A program made the position numbers and the translations under genes. This document shows, piece after piece, positions 25,493 through 34,444 of a DNA stretch of 64,000 nucleotides; the stretch's first letter is position 1; each line of letters begins with the position of its first letter. The notes beneath the pieces are model-generated. The model had not been told where the DNA came from. It saw only the letters and a list, made by a program, of their open reading frames with translations, and ran no database searches. This stretch comes from Sneathiella sedimenti (GTDB lineage Bacteria > Pseudomonadota > Alphaproteobacteria > Sneathiellales > Sneathiellaceae). The stretch covers positions 372,001-436,000 of the forward strand of contig NZ_JAFLNC010000002.1 in NCBI RefSeq assembly GCF_017313765.1. The letters run 5' to 3'.

Positions 25493-27313
25493 TTGTCTCT
25501 CAGCCATATCAAATATGTTTGTTTGTTGATCCTGATGGTAATCGCGCTGCCGATGGCGGGTGCGAAACCGATGGCCGCGGCCGAGACTGTAACTACGTCC
25601 CCCGGTGAATTGGACCTAACCTATGACGTCAAGATAAATGGCGCGCCCACAGATTCCATCTTGGATCTGATGGAGCAATCCTCTCGCCTAAAGCAGCTCT
25701 CAGACAAACTTCCACCGAGTTACGCCGCGTTGCGCCGTCGTGCGGAAGTCGATGTTGAGGGATTTGAGAAGGTTCTCCGGTCGGAGGGATACTACGCCAA
25801 TGAAGTGGAACTGAGGATTGACAACAATCAGCAGCCAATCGCGATCACCTTCGATATCACGCCGGGACCGCTTTTTCGGATTACGAAGTTCGATATTCAT
25901 TTCTCGCAAGGCAAAGACATTCCCACCGCGCCAACGCTGTCTGATCTTGGTATCGAGATCGGGATGCCAGCTCGTTCGGAGCCTGTTGTCGATGCGGGCA
26001 CACAAATAGTAGTCGATCTTGCCAACCGCGGATATCCCGACGCAACGGTTGCGAAGCAGGATGCCATCGTTGATTTTGCAACAGATGCCATGGAGGTCAC
26101 GCTGACCATTGATGCGGGACCCCGCCTGTATATGGGAGAACTCGAACTGGAAGGACTCGAGAAGGTCGATCAGGAATATATCCGCCGGCTTGCCGAGTGG
26201 CAGCCGGGCAAGCTCTATGATAACCGTGTTATTGATAACCTCCGGCGGCGTTATCTGCGAAGCGGTCTGTTCGACAGCGTCCGCGTAAAATCCCGAGAGA
26301 AAGACCAGCCCGACAGCACCGTTCCAATCACTCTTGTCTTTGTCGAGAGGGACCGGCGATCGGTAGGCCTGGGCGCAAGTTACTCGACCAGTGAAGGGTT
26401 CGGCACACAGTACTACTGGGAAAACCGCAATTATTTCGGAGAAGGGGAGAAGATTCGCGCTGACCTTACGATCGCGGAAATCCGCCGCGAACTGAAACTT
26501 ACCTTTGTGAAGCCCAACTTCGTCAAGATCGACCAGAATTTGAACGCGAATTTCGACATCCGTAACGAAACGACCGATGCCTATGACGAAGAGGCGGTCT
26601 CCGCCTTTATCGGGCTGGACCGGCGTTGGCGTAAAAAGTGGGTTGTGGGTGCCGGCGTTTCCGTTGAATATGCAAAAATCGACGATAGCGGCGTGACCGA
26701 AAACTATGCTCTTGGCGGCCTGCCGCTCACGGCGCGCTATAATTCAACGAATGACCTTCTTGACCCGACGAAAGGGCGGCGCTTTGGGGCGTCGCTGGTG
26801 CCTTACCTCGGACTTAATGAGAACACGCCCGACTTCATCAGGTTCGAGATGGATGGCTCCACCTACTATTCCGTACTGGAGAATGATCGCCTCGTTCTCG
26901 CGGCTCGGGGCAAGCTCGGCCTGATGGCAGGCGACAGTGCCGGGGCAATCCCGGCAAACAAGCGCTTTTATTCTGGCGGTGGCGGTTCTGTACGGGGCTA
27001 TCAATATCAGACAGTCGGCCCTCTTGATGCCAGCAATGATCCCATCGGCGGGCGGTCGCTTCTTGAGGTGGGTTTCGAGGCGCGAACCCGCATCACCGAC
27101 AGCATTGGAATTGTTCCCTTTATTGAAGGCGGCAATGTCTATGAAAGCATGGCACCTGATTTTTCCGGAGAGTTTCTCTGGGGCGCCGGGCTTGGGTTCC
27201 GCTACTATACGGCAATCGGGCCGATCCGTTTTGACGTTGCGGTACCGCTGAACCCGCGCAAGAATGTCGATGATCCCTATCAGTTTTATATCAGTATCGG
27301 TCAGGCATTCTGA
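25493..27313 (+). CDS. tamA: TamA, outer-membrane translocation and assembly protein
   Basis: A 606-residue Omp85-family protein: signal peptide, three POTRA-type domains (about residues 45-290), then a 16-strand barrel domain with VRGYQYQTVGPLD near residue 500 and the final aromatic IGQAF. Together with TamB it inserts some outer-membrane proteins and links the two membranes. The start is a TTG at 25493, needed for a complete signal peptide; a later ATG would cut into it. Stop TGA and the TamB ATG share one base, so the two are co-translated. Confidence 0.9.
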   Translation: MSLSHIKYVCLLILMVIALPMAGAKPMAAAETVTTSPGELDLTYDVKINGAPTDSILDLMEQSSRLKQLSDKLPPSYAALRRRAEVDVEGFEKVLRSEGYYANEVELRIDNNQQPIAITFDITPGPLFRITKFDIHFSQGKDIPTAPTLSDLGIEIGMPARSEPVVDAGTQIVVDLANRGYPDATVAKQDAIVDFATDAMEVTLTIDAGPRLYMGELELEGLEKVDQEYIRRLAEWQPGKLYDNRVIDNLRRRYLRSGLFDSVRVKSREKDQPDSTVPITLVFVERDRRSVGLGASYSTSEGFGTQYYWENRNYFGEGEKIRADLTIAEIRRELKLTFVKPNFVKIDQNLNANFDIRNETTDAYDEEAVSAFIGLDRRWRKKWVVGAGVSVEYAKIDDSGVTENYALGGLPLTARYNSTNDLLDPTKGRRFGASLVPYLGLNENTPDFIRFEMDGSTYYSVLENDRLVLAARGKLGLMAGDSAGAIPANKRFYSGGGGSVRGYQYQTVGPLDASNDPIGGRSLLEVGFEARTRITDSIGIVPFIEGGNVYESMAPDFSGEFLWGAGLGFRYYTAIGPIRFDVAVPLNPRKNVDDPYQFYISIGQAF

Positions 27314-30300
27314 TGACGCGCAAAAAGCTTATCGCGGCGGTGTTTTTCACGCCCTTCCTGATCCTGATTCTCGCGATTGCAGGTGTTTACGCGTTCTTGC
27401 AAATGGACAGCGGTCGCGCGCTGCTGATCGCACAGATAGAGAAGGCAGCCTCAACGCCCGGCGAGTTTGAGCTGCAACTGGGGCCGCTTGAGGGCAATAT
27501 TTTCAGCGACTTTTCCCTGCAGGCGGTGCGTTTTCGTGATGCGAAAGGGGAATGGTTGAGCGCGGAAAATATTGCAGTCTCCTGGTCGCCGCTCGATCTC
27601 ATTTCAGGCACTCTCTCCATTCACGCGGTAACCGCGAAAACTCTTGCTGTGGACCGACAGCCGGAATTTCCGCCGCCCGCAGATGAAAGTGAGAGCCCGG
27701 CGGGCATGCCGTCACTGCCTGTTGATATCCGCCTGTCGCGGTTTGAGGTTGCCGAGATTAAAATCGCGGAACCTGTTGTCGGGCAAGCGGCAGACCTTGC
27801 CCTGCTGATGAATTTCAACGCCAAAATCGACGATGTTATTCACAGCGAGATCAAGCTGACCGAATTGAACGGGCCCGGCACCCTTCTAGCCGGTGGGGTG
27901 GATTTCGACCCTGTACGTGACACTCTGTCGCTGGACGTCAAGCTGGACGAACCTGAAGGCGGGATTATTTCGCGCCTTCTGGCTTTGCCCGGCTACCCGG
28001 CGATTAAGGTTGACCTCGTAGGTAACGGTATTCTCAATGCCTGGCGGGGACAGTTGAGCGCGAGTGCAGGCAGGCTGTTTGACGCTGATTTCGCCATTGC
28101 GACGCAAGGCGCGGAGAAAATAAATATCGAGCTAAAAGGGGGCGGCGCGCTGGATCAATCGCTCGCCGCTGATATCCCGCTGGTCGATGACTCCCGGATT
28201 TCTGTTATTGCTTCGCTGATCTTCGATACGGTAACGACCGAAGTAACCCTGTCCTCCGCGAATATAGAAAATGCGGTCTTGCAAGTGCAGGCAAGTGGCA
28301 CGGTCGACCCCTCCAGCGAGGCCGTCGATCTTGCGGTGAAAACAACATTGCGCGATACAGTGCCCCTGAACGATTTGATTGCGCCTGCCGCCATTAAATC
28401 CGGAACGCTCGATCTTGATATCGTTGGGACCTTTGACAAGGTAACAGCCAGTGCGATATTGACCGCGCGCGATCTTGATATCGATAATAGCCTTGCCGCG
28501 AAGTCGCTAACAGGTACTTTCACTTCCGAACTTGATCTTGCCCAGTTGACGACTGTGCCCCTTACCGGCTCAGCGGCGCTTGTCAGCCTATCCAAGCTTC
28601 CGGAGGAGGTTGTTGGCCTTGTCGGTGAAAATCTCGATATTGATTTCGAACTGGATTATGGCGTTGAAAATGAAAAGCTCACCATTCATTCGCTGCGCCT
28701 CCTTGGCAAGCATATCAACGCGCAGAGCCGCGGCGAGTTAAGTCTGGCGGATCTCGGCGCAAGTGCCGATATCTCACTTAAGCTGGATGATCTTTCGCGT
28801 ATCGCACCCATGAAAGGGGAGCTGCGGGCTGACCTAGCCCTTTCAAGTGCGGATGTTAGTAAATCGCTGACTGGTCAACTGAAAGCCCAGACGGTCAATC
28901 TTGACTTGGGAGAACCGAACGTCACATCCCTTGTCGGAACCGGACCAACGCTGGCGCTTCTGGCAGATCTGGATCTTGCGACGGAAATGCTGTCCTTTTC
29001 AGATATCAAGCTTGTAACAAAAGCTGGTGACGTTACAGGGAACGCGACTCTGCCGCTCGCCTTTGACGCGCTCAATGCGGAACTGACGGCCAATCTGCCG
29101 AAACTGGCCAGTTTAAGTGACCTTGCGGGTTCGCCACTTGCCGGAAATGCGAAACTCACGGCGCGGCTGTCGGGCGCACCGGAGAATCCGTCCATAAAGG
29201 GAAATATTAAAGCGGCTGATCTCAAGGTTGACGGCACCTCGTTAGGGGTTTTTGAAGCAACCTACCAGGCTTCTGCGCTGGCGACATCACCGGTCGGGGA
29301 TTTCACCGCACAGCTCCGTCATGAGCGTTTGACGGCGGATGCGGCCGCAAAGTTTTCGTTGCCCGACTATAACCGTTTGGAACTTGTCGATATCGTTCTG
29401 TCTGAGCAGAAAAACCGGATCACCGGCAACGTTGCCATTCCCTTTGACGGCACACCAATCGAAGGTACTGTGAAAGGAGAGATCCCGGATCTTGCCCCGG
29501 TTGCGGCGCTGATAGGGGAGAGCGCTTCGGGGTCGGTCAATCTTGACGCAATTCTTGAGAATGGCGGGGGAAAACAGTCTGTCCAGGCCTCGGTGACCGC
29601 AAAAAACCTTAACTCGGTGACGGCTGATCTCAGTATTGAAGCCGTCTCGGCCGACCTTGTCGTAACAGATGCACTTGGTACACCGGCTTTCACGGCCAAT
29701 GCCAAGGCCGGCACTATCTCTGTCGCCGGGCAGAGCCTGAAAGAATTGACGGTTAACGCGACGGGAGACTTATCCGGCCTCGATTATCAGTTTGATCTGA
29801 TGCGTGAACAGGAACCGGAATTGAAACTTGCCGGGAATGGCACGCTGGGCATCACTGAGGCTATGACCAAGTTGCGTCTGGTGTCGCTGGACGGGGTCTT
29901 GGCCGACAGAAAGATTGAGCTGACCACGCCTTTTTCTCTCGAACTGGAGGGAGAGAATATCTATCTTGAAAATTTTGCGCTTTTACTTGGTACCGGGAAA
30001 ATCAGCGGGTCGGGGCAGTTAAAAGCCGATACGGCGCGCGCGGATTTAAGCATTAGCGATCTTCCTGTCGATCTGGTGACCCTTGTTGATCCGTCGTTCG
30101 CCTTTTCCGGCGGTCTCGATGGTGACGTTACGTTGCGGGTCGCAAAAGGATCCCCGGCAGAGGGGGATATTTCCATAAAGGCGAAAGACATAACGCTTGT
30201 CGGGGAAGACTATGCGGAATTGCCGACCTTCGAGAGTATGGTGACGGCGAAGCTGAACGCAGGGCAATTGAGCTTTCAGGGGGATGTCAAGGGCCTGGAG

Positions 30301-31671
30301 GCGACGAGCATTGATGTGTCCGGCCAGTTCCCGTTCAATATTTCACTTGAAAACAGAAATATACTGGTTAATGAAAATGAACCGGTCAAGGTGAATTTAA
30401 AAATAGATAGTGATATCAACAAGATATGGCCTCTTCTTGCATTAGATACACAAGTAATGAAGGGGCGCCTTATTGCAAATGCCACTGTAGGCGGGACTAT
30501 TGGCGCGCCTGAAATAGCCGGAGAGGCGCGCGTGAGTGATGGCTATTTTGAAGAAGTTGAACAGGGCACGATCCTGAGAAAAATTGACCTGAAGGCGGAG
30601 ATATCCGACGCCGATACGCTCAAACTGGACGTAAGTGCGGCTGACAGTCAGGGCGGGACCGTGACGTCATCGGGTACCATTGATTTTGCCAAGCTGACAG
30701 AGCCGGAAATCGACCTCAATGTCGCGCTTTCCAGTCTTCTGGCCGTTAACCGGGATGATTTTTCACTCATTACAGATGGAAATATCGATATCAAGGGCAA
30801 TCCCCAGCGCCTTACCGTGGAAGGTGAGGCAACAACACGGGAGGTTGAGATCAATATTGGCGGCTCCGTTGCGCCGAATGTCGTTGACCTGAAGTATGAG
30901 GCAATTAACAAGCCTGGCGAGACGGTCAAAGAAAAAGTTAAAGACGCTGAGCCGTCAAAAATTGCCCTTAAACTGGGACTCGATTTACCGGGCCGGGTGT
31001 TTATTCGCGGCCGCGGTCTTGATTCTGAGTGGAAGGGCAATTTCAAGATCCGCGGCACGGCGGACAAACCGGTTATCGAGGGATTTGTGAGTCCGGTGCG
31101 GGGCCAGTTCACATTTGCAGGCAAGAGCTTCAAGCTGACGGAGGGCGAGATTTCGCTGGTGGGCGGGGAAACCATCAACCCTGAACTGTCCCTGAAGGCG
31201 GTATATACCGGGCCAAATGTCACCGCTGTGGTAACGATTTCCGGCACGGCCTCCAACCCGAAGATAAGCTTTTCTTCACCCGACGGACTGCCTCAGGATG
31301 AAGTGCTCGCCCAGGTACTGTTCGGGAAATCTTCCGGCAAGTTGTCGGCGGTGGAGGCAGTGCAACTGGCGGAGACGATTGCCGCTCTCTCGGGTAAGCT
31401 CGGGAGCGGGGGCGGAATTACAGGATTTGTGCGCGACACCTTGGGTGTCGATGTGGTGAGCGCCAGCACGAATGAACAGACCGGCGAAGCCGAAGTGAGT
31501 GTCGGGAAATATGTCACGGATAATATCTATGTTGGCGTTGATCAGGGAACTCAATCCGGCGGCACTCGCGCCAAGGTCCAGATTGAGCTGACGCCCAATA
31601 TCTCGGTGGAAAGCGAGATGGGGCAGTCGACGGACAGCAGTGTCGGCATCTTCTGGAAATGGGACTACTAG
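27313..31671 (+). CDS. tamB: TamB, periplasm-spanning translocation protein
   Basis: A 1452-residue protein with a single N-terminal membrane helix (about residues 8-30), a long region of repeated beta-strand segments that form a hydrophobic groove, and the conserved C-terminal DUF490 domain ending with FWKWDY. The TamB/YhdP group bridges inner and outer membrane and moves lipids or assists barrel insertion. The middle carries many loose repeats (for example SLKLDDL, NATLPL patterns). It is coupled to tamA. Length fits alphaproteobacterial members. Confidence 0.92.
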   Translation: MTRKKLIAAVFFTPFLILILAIAGVYAFLQMDSGRALLIAQIEKAASTPGEFELQLGPLEGNIFSDFSLQAVRFRDAKGEWLSAENIAVSWSPLDLISGTLSIHAVTAKTLAVDRQPEFPPPADESESPAGMPSLPVDIRLSRFEVAEIKIAEPVVGQAADLALLMNFNAKIDDVIHSEIKLTELNGPGTLLAGGVDFDPVRDTLSLDVKLDEPEGGIISRLLALPGYPAIKVDLVGNGILNAWRGQLSASAGRLFDADFAIATQGAEKINIELKGGGALDQSLAADIPLVDDSRISVIASLIFDTVTTEVTLSSANIENAVLQVQASGTVDPSSEAVDLAVKTTLRDTVPLNDLIAPAAIKSGTLDLDIVGTFDKVTASAILTARDLDIDNSLAAKSLTGTFTSELDLAQLTTVPLTGSAALVSLSKLPEEVVGLVGENLDIDFELDYGVENEKLTIHSLRLLGKHINAQSRGELSLADLGASADISLKLDDLSRIAPMKGELRADLALSSADVSKSLTGQLKAQTVNLDLGEPNVTSLVGTGPTLALLADLDLATEMLSFSDIKLVTKAGDVTGNATLPLAFDALNAELTANLPKLASLSDLAGSPLAGNAKLTARLSGAPENPSIKGNIKAADLKVDGTSLGVFEATYQASALATSPVGDFTAQLRHERLTADAAAKFSLPDYNRLELVDIVLSEQKNRITGNVAIPFDGTPIEGTVKGEIPDLAPVAALIGESASGSVNLDAILENGGGKQSVQASVTAKNLNSVTADLSIEAVSADLVVTDALGTPAFTANAKAGTISVAGQSLKELTVNATGDLSGLDYQFDLMREQEPELKLAGNGTLGITEAMTKLRLVSLDGVLADRKIELTTPFSLELEGENIYLENFALLLGTGKISGSGQLKADTARADLSISDLPVDLVTLVDPSFAFSGGLDGDVTLRVAKGSPAEGDISIKAKDITLVGEDYAELPTFESMVTAKLNAGQLSFQGDVKGLEATSIDVSGQFPFNISLENRNILVNENEPVKVNLKIDSDINKIWPLLALDTQVMKGRLIANATVGGTIGAPEIAGEARVSDGYFEEVEQGTILRKIDLKAEISDADTLKLDVSAADSQGGTVTSSGTIDFAKLTEPEIDLNVALSSLLAVNRDDFSLITDGNIDIKGNPQRLTVEGEATTREVEINIGGSVAPNVVDLKYEAINKPGETVKEKVKDAEPSKIALKLGLDLPGRVFIRGRGLDSEWKGNFKIRGTADKPVIEGFVSPVRGQFTFAGKSFKLTEGEISLVGGETINPELSLKAVYTGPNVTAVVTISGTASNPKISFSSPDGLPQDEVLAQVLFGKSSGKLSAVEAVQLAETIAALSGKLGSGGGITGFVRDTLGVDVVSASTNEQTGEAEVSVGKYVTDNIYVGVDQGTQSGGTRAKVQIELTPNISVESEMGQSTDSSVGIFWKWDY

Positions 31672-31764
31672 TCTTGGCGGACTAACGATACTGCCCGGAT
31701 TAAACCATATTTCAATTTTATTCTTGGTTGTTACGGTAACAACAAGCTTTTGCGGGGTTTTATC

Positions 31765-32382
31765 ATGACGAAAAGAAGCGCGGCGAAAACTCAATGGCAG
31801 CCGGGCAAAACTGCGTTGGTTTGCATTCTGGCACTCGGGTTTGCCGTTGTCGACATTGTGCCGGTCAAAGCCGATCCGCCGCCCTGGGCACCGGCGCATG
31901 GTTATCGCAACAAGCATAAAAACAAGAACAAGGGAAAGAACAAGACTTATGTCGTTGCACCCGTGCCCTTTGGAATCGATACGGGTAAATGTAATCGCGA
32001 ACTTCTGGGCAGCGTGCTTGGCGCGGCCGCGGGGGGAGCGGCTGGCTCTCAAATTGGCAAGGGGGACGGCAAGCTCGTGGCGATCGCGGGCGGCACCATC
32101 ATTGGCTATCTATTGGGGGGCGCCATCGGTCGGAGCATGGATGAAGTTGACCAGAATTGTATCGGCCAGATCATGGAGCATGCCGAGGATGGGCAGGACA
32201 TTATCTGGAACAATCCGCAAAATGGGGCTGTCTATGAAGTGAGTCCTGAACGTACCTACCAGCAGAATAACGGCGAGTATTGCCGTGAATATATTGCGGA
32301 GTCAGATATCGGTGGCAAGAAGCAAACGACCTATGGCACCGCCTGTCGACAGGTTGACGGGAGCTGGAAAATCAAAAGCTAA
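31765..32382 (+). CDS. Glycine-zipper surface antigen (17 kDa antigen type)
   Basis: A 205-residue exported protein. After a signal-like hydrophobic stretch (about residues 15-32) there is a lysine/asparagine-rich linker (NKHKNKNKGKNK), a glycine zipper (VLGAAAGGAAGSQIGKG, then GGTIIGYLLGGAIGRSMD) and a C-terminal surface-antigen domain with two or three cysteines (EYCREY, TACRQVDGSW). Similar proteins such as the rickettsial 17 kDa antigen sit in the outer membrane. The ATG at 31765 is preferred over an upstream TTG. It is a single-gene unit after tamB. Confidence 0.82.
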   Translation: MTKRSAAKTQWQPGKTALVCILALGFAVVDIVPVKADPPPWAPAHGYRNKHKNKNKGKNKTYVVAPVPFGIDTGKCNRELLGSVLGAAAGGAAGSQIGKGDGKLVAIAGGTIIGYLLGGAIGRSMDEVDQNCIGQIMEHAEDGQDIIWNNPQNGAVYEVSPERTYQQNNGEYCREYIAESDIGGKKQTTYGTACRQVDGSWKIKS

Positions 32383-32471
32383 GGCACCGTGACCGTTTTT
32401 CACTAGGTATCTTTTCTCTGGTTGCTATGATGGTGAAAAATAAAAATAACCAGACTGAGAAGAGGGACTTC

Positions 32472-33263
32472 ATGAGTTACGAATTCATTTCCGTCACGAC
32501 GGAAAACCATGTCACGCGGATCACTTTTGAACGGCCGGAGGTGCTGAATGCCATCCACAAGCCAATGCATGATGAAATGCAACGCGCGCTGGATAGCTTC
32601 GCCCAGGACGACGATCAGTATATCTGCGTCCTGAAAGGACGCGGGGACCGGGCCTTTTGCGCGGGCAGCGACCTGAAGGCGATCGCCGCGAGCAAGGATC
32701 CGAAGGCGCGGCAATATCCCAAGAATGGCTATGCGGGCCTGATAGAACGGTTCGATCTGAGCAAGCCCGTTATTGCCGCCGTTGACGGGGTGGCGTATGG
32801 CGGCGGGTTCGAGATCGCGCTTGCCTGCGACATCATCATCGCGACGGAAAATTCCCGTTTCGCTCTGCCTGAACCGCTGGTCGGTGCGGTGGCGCTTGGC
32901 GGCGGCCTTCACCGGCTCGCCCGACAGATCGGCCTGAAAAAGGCAATGGGGATGATCTTAAGCTCCGACAGCGTGGATGCCATGAAGGGGGAGGAACTCG
33001 GCTTCGTGAATGAGGTGGTGGCGCCCTACGCGATGGAGGAGGCGATTGACCGCTGGTGCGCACTGATCCTCCGCGGTAGCCCGCATGCCATCCGTGCCTC
33101 CAAGGAGACGGTAATGCGCAGTCTGGACGAGCCGTCCCTGGAAGCGGCGATGCTAAACCAGAAGTCTTATCCGGCATTCAGCGCGTGGTATGAATCCGAT
33201 GACCGGATCGAGGGACCGCGCGCCTTTGCCGAAAAGAGGAAACCTGACTGGAAAGGCAAGTAA
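32472..33263 (+). CDS. Enoyl-CoA hydratase/isomerase family protein
   Basis: A 263-residue crotonase-fold protein. The oxyanion-hole segments are AFCAGSDLKAIAAS near residue 62 and YGGGFEIALACD near residue 107, and ALPEPLVGAVALGGG contains the usual catalytic region. It acts on an acyl-CoA, possibly in fatty-acid or aromatic acid breakdown. The ATG at 32472 is chosen because GAAGAGGG lies just upstream; an in-frame ATG 45 bases earlier would add a lysine/asparagine-rich tail. It converges on the lipocalin-like gene. Confidence 0.88.
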   Translation: MSYEFISVTTENHVTRITFERPEVLNAIHKPMHDEMQRALDSFAQDDDQYICVLKGRGDRAFCAGSDLKAIAASKDPKARQYPKNGYAGLIERFDLSKPVIAAVDGVAYGGGFEIALACDIIIATENSRFALPEPLVGAVALGGGLHRLARQIGLKKAMGMILSSDSVDAMKGEELGFVNEVVAPYAMEEAIDRWCALILRGSPHAIRASKETVMRSLDEPSLEAAMLNQKSYPAFSAWYESDDRIEGPRAFAEKRKPDWKGK

Positions 33264-33292
33264 CGGCTCACAGGTTGGGTGAGGGGGGGGCT

Positions 33293-33703
33293 TTAGCCCT
33301 CCGCCCGTTCCCACAGCAGGTGATGCTCATAGGTGTTGCCCGAGGAGGTCGTTTCCGGCTTGGTCTTGAGCAGGACATTTTCCCCCTGTAGAACCACGGT
33401 CCGGATCAAGGGCCCGTCAATCCAGTAAGGGACCGTCGCCACGTCAACGTCATGAATGACCTGGTCGCCTTCAATGCGGAAGTTACCGCCATAGGCAAGG
33501 CAGATATCGGGGCTGGCGGCTGTTTCCCGGGGCTGGTTCGCGAAATCGCGCCGCATCAGAAAGCCACTCATCCGGCCTTCGTTGGTGTAGATGATCTGGC
33601 CCTTCGCATCCTCGCCCATCGGATAGCCGGCGGGTTTTCCATTCTTGAGGCTCTGCCAGCTTTTTAGGATCCAGGTACCAATCAGGTCATCACGGGTAAT
33701 CAT
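33293..33703 (-). CDS. Lipocalin-like domain protein
   Basis: A 136-residue protein of the lipocalin-like (Lipocalin_5) family, with DLIGTWILKSWQ near the N-terminus, GQIIYTNEGRMSGFLMR in the middle and a C-terminal tail LLWERA. These small barrel proteins occur widely and are of unknown role. The ATG at 33703 follows AGGAAAT; the frame continues upstream, but that part would overlap the promoter of the divergent VOC gene. Its stop lies at the edge of a G8-C3 stretch that could end transcription. Confidence 0.75.
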   Translation of the reverse strand: MITRDDLIGTWILKSWQSLKNGKPAGYPMGEDAKGQIIYTNEGRMSGFLMRRDFANQPRETAASPDICLAYGGNFRIEGDQVIHDVDVATVPYWIDGPLIRTVVLQGENVLLKTKPETTSSGNTYEHHLLWERAEG

Positions 33704-33800
33704 TAGAAATTTCCTTTTCTTGTTATTATCTAAGCAAGGTAGCAGTTTGGTGCGCGTGGCAAAAGCTGTAATATCACATCTCAACAACCGGGAGTGCGAC

Positions 33801-34211
33801 ATGTTCAAAATCAAGCATATTGATCATCTGGTCCTGCGGGTGCGGGACATCGAGAAGATGATGGATTTCTATATCAAGGCGCTTGGCTGCACATTGGAGA
33901 AAACCCAGGAAGACATCGGGCTGTACCAGCTTCGCGCCGGATCCTCCCTGATCGATCTGGTGCCTGTTGACGGCACGCTGGGCCGTATGGGCGGGGCGGC
34001 CCCGGGAAAGGAGGCGCGCAATCTAGATCATTTCTGCCTTTCCATCGAGAATTTTGAGGAGGAAGCCATCCGCGCCCATCTCAACGCCCATGGCATTGAC
34101 CCCGGTGAACTCAAGAGCCGCTATGGCGCCGACGGGCAGGGACCATCCTTCTATATGAGTGATCCCGAAGGGAATGTGGTGGAACTGAAAGGCCCAGCGG
34201 AGGCGACGTAA
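33801..34211 (+). CDS. VOC superfamily (glyoxalase/dioxygenase-like) protein
   Basis: A 136-residue vicinal oxygen chelate protein with two repeats. The first starts HIDHLVLRVRDIEKMMDFY and the second LDHFCLSIENFE, ending in SDPEGNVVELKG. The metal ligands expected of the family are visible as His (IDHL), Glu or Gln near residue 41, His (LDHF) and Glu (VVELKG). Substrate cannot be told. The ATG at 33801 follows GGGAGTG. It is divergent from the lipocalin gene with 97 bases between starts. Confidence 0.82.
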   Translation: MFKIKHIDHLVLRVRDIEKMMDFYIKALGCTLEKTQEDIGLYQLRAGSSLIDLVPVDGTLGRMGGAAPGKEARNLDHFCLSIENFEEEAIRAHLNAHGIDPGELKSRYGADGQGPSFYMSDPEGNVVELKGPAEAT

Positions 34212-34383
34212 ACATGCGGCCCTCCTTCTTTGAGATGCAAGGCGATATCTGGGCACCCAAATCGATAGGGAGCTCGCCCTCCTCGGCGCCATCCTCGCCC
34301 TATAGCTGCTCTCACGGCTGCATGATCGGCAATTAAAGAGGGTGGGGTAAAATCAAGAAATAATTAGTAGAATATATTCAATT

Positions 34384-34412
34384 GAAAATACAATTAATAA
34401 TAGTGTATTTTC
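34384..34412. promoter_or_regulatory. Nine-base inverted repeat upstream of the SEFIR gene
   Basis: GAAAATACA (34384-34392) and TGTATTTTC (34404-34412) form a perfect inverted repeat separated by eleven AT-rich bases. It ends 32 bases before the ATG of the SEFIR gene, in an AT-rich stretch unlike the flanking genes. It can be an operator for a regulator outside the window or part of the promoter. The remaining bases from 34212 to 34444 hold only a 40-codon frame with no recognisable product. Confidence 0.45.
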
Positions 34413-34444
34413 GAATGGTATTGAACTACTAGGATTTGAGTTAC

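Noticed and set aside
33281-33300. G8 run with GGGCT/AGCCC as a terminator
   Set aside because: The stem is only five bases, overlaps the lipocalin stop codon and has no T run. It was kept only as a remark.
34213-34335. 40-codon open frame between the VOC and SEFIR genes
   Set aside because: Low-complexity Ser/Pro content and no ribosome binding site or known relatives.
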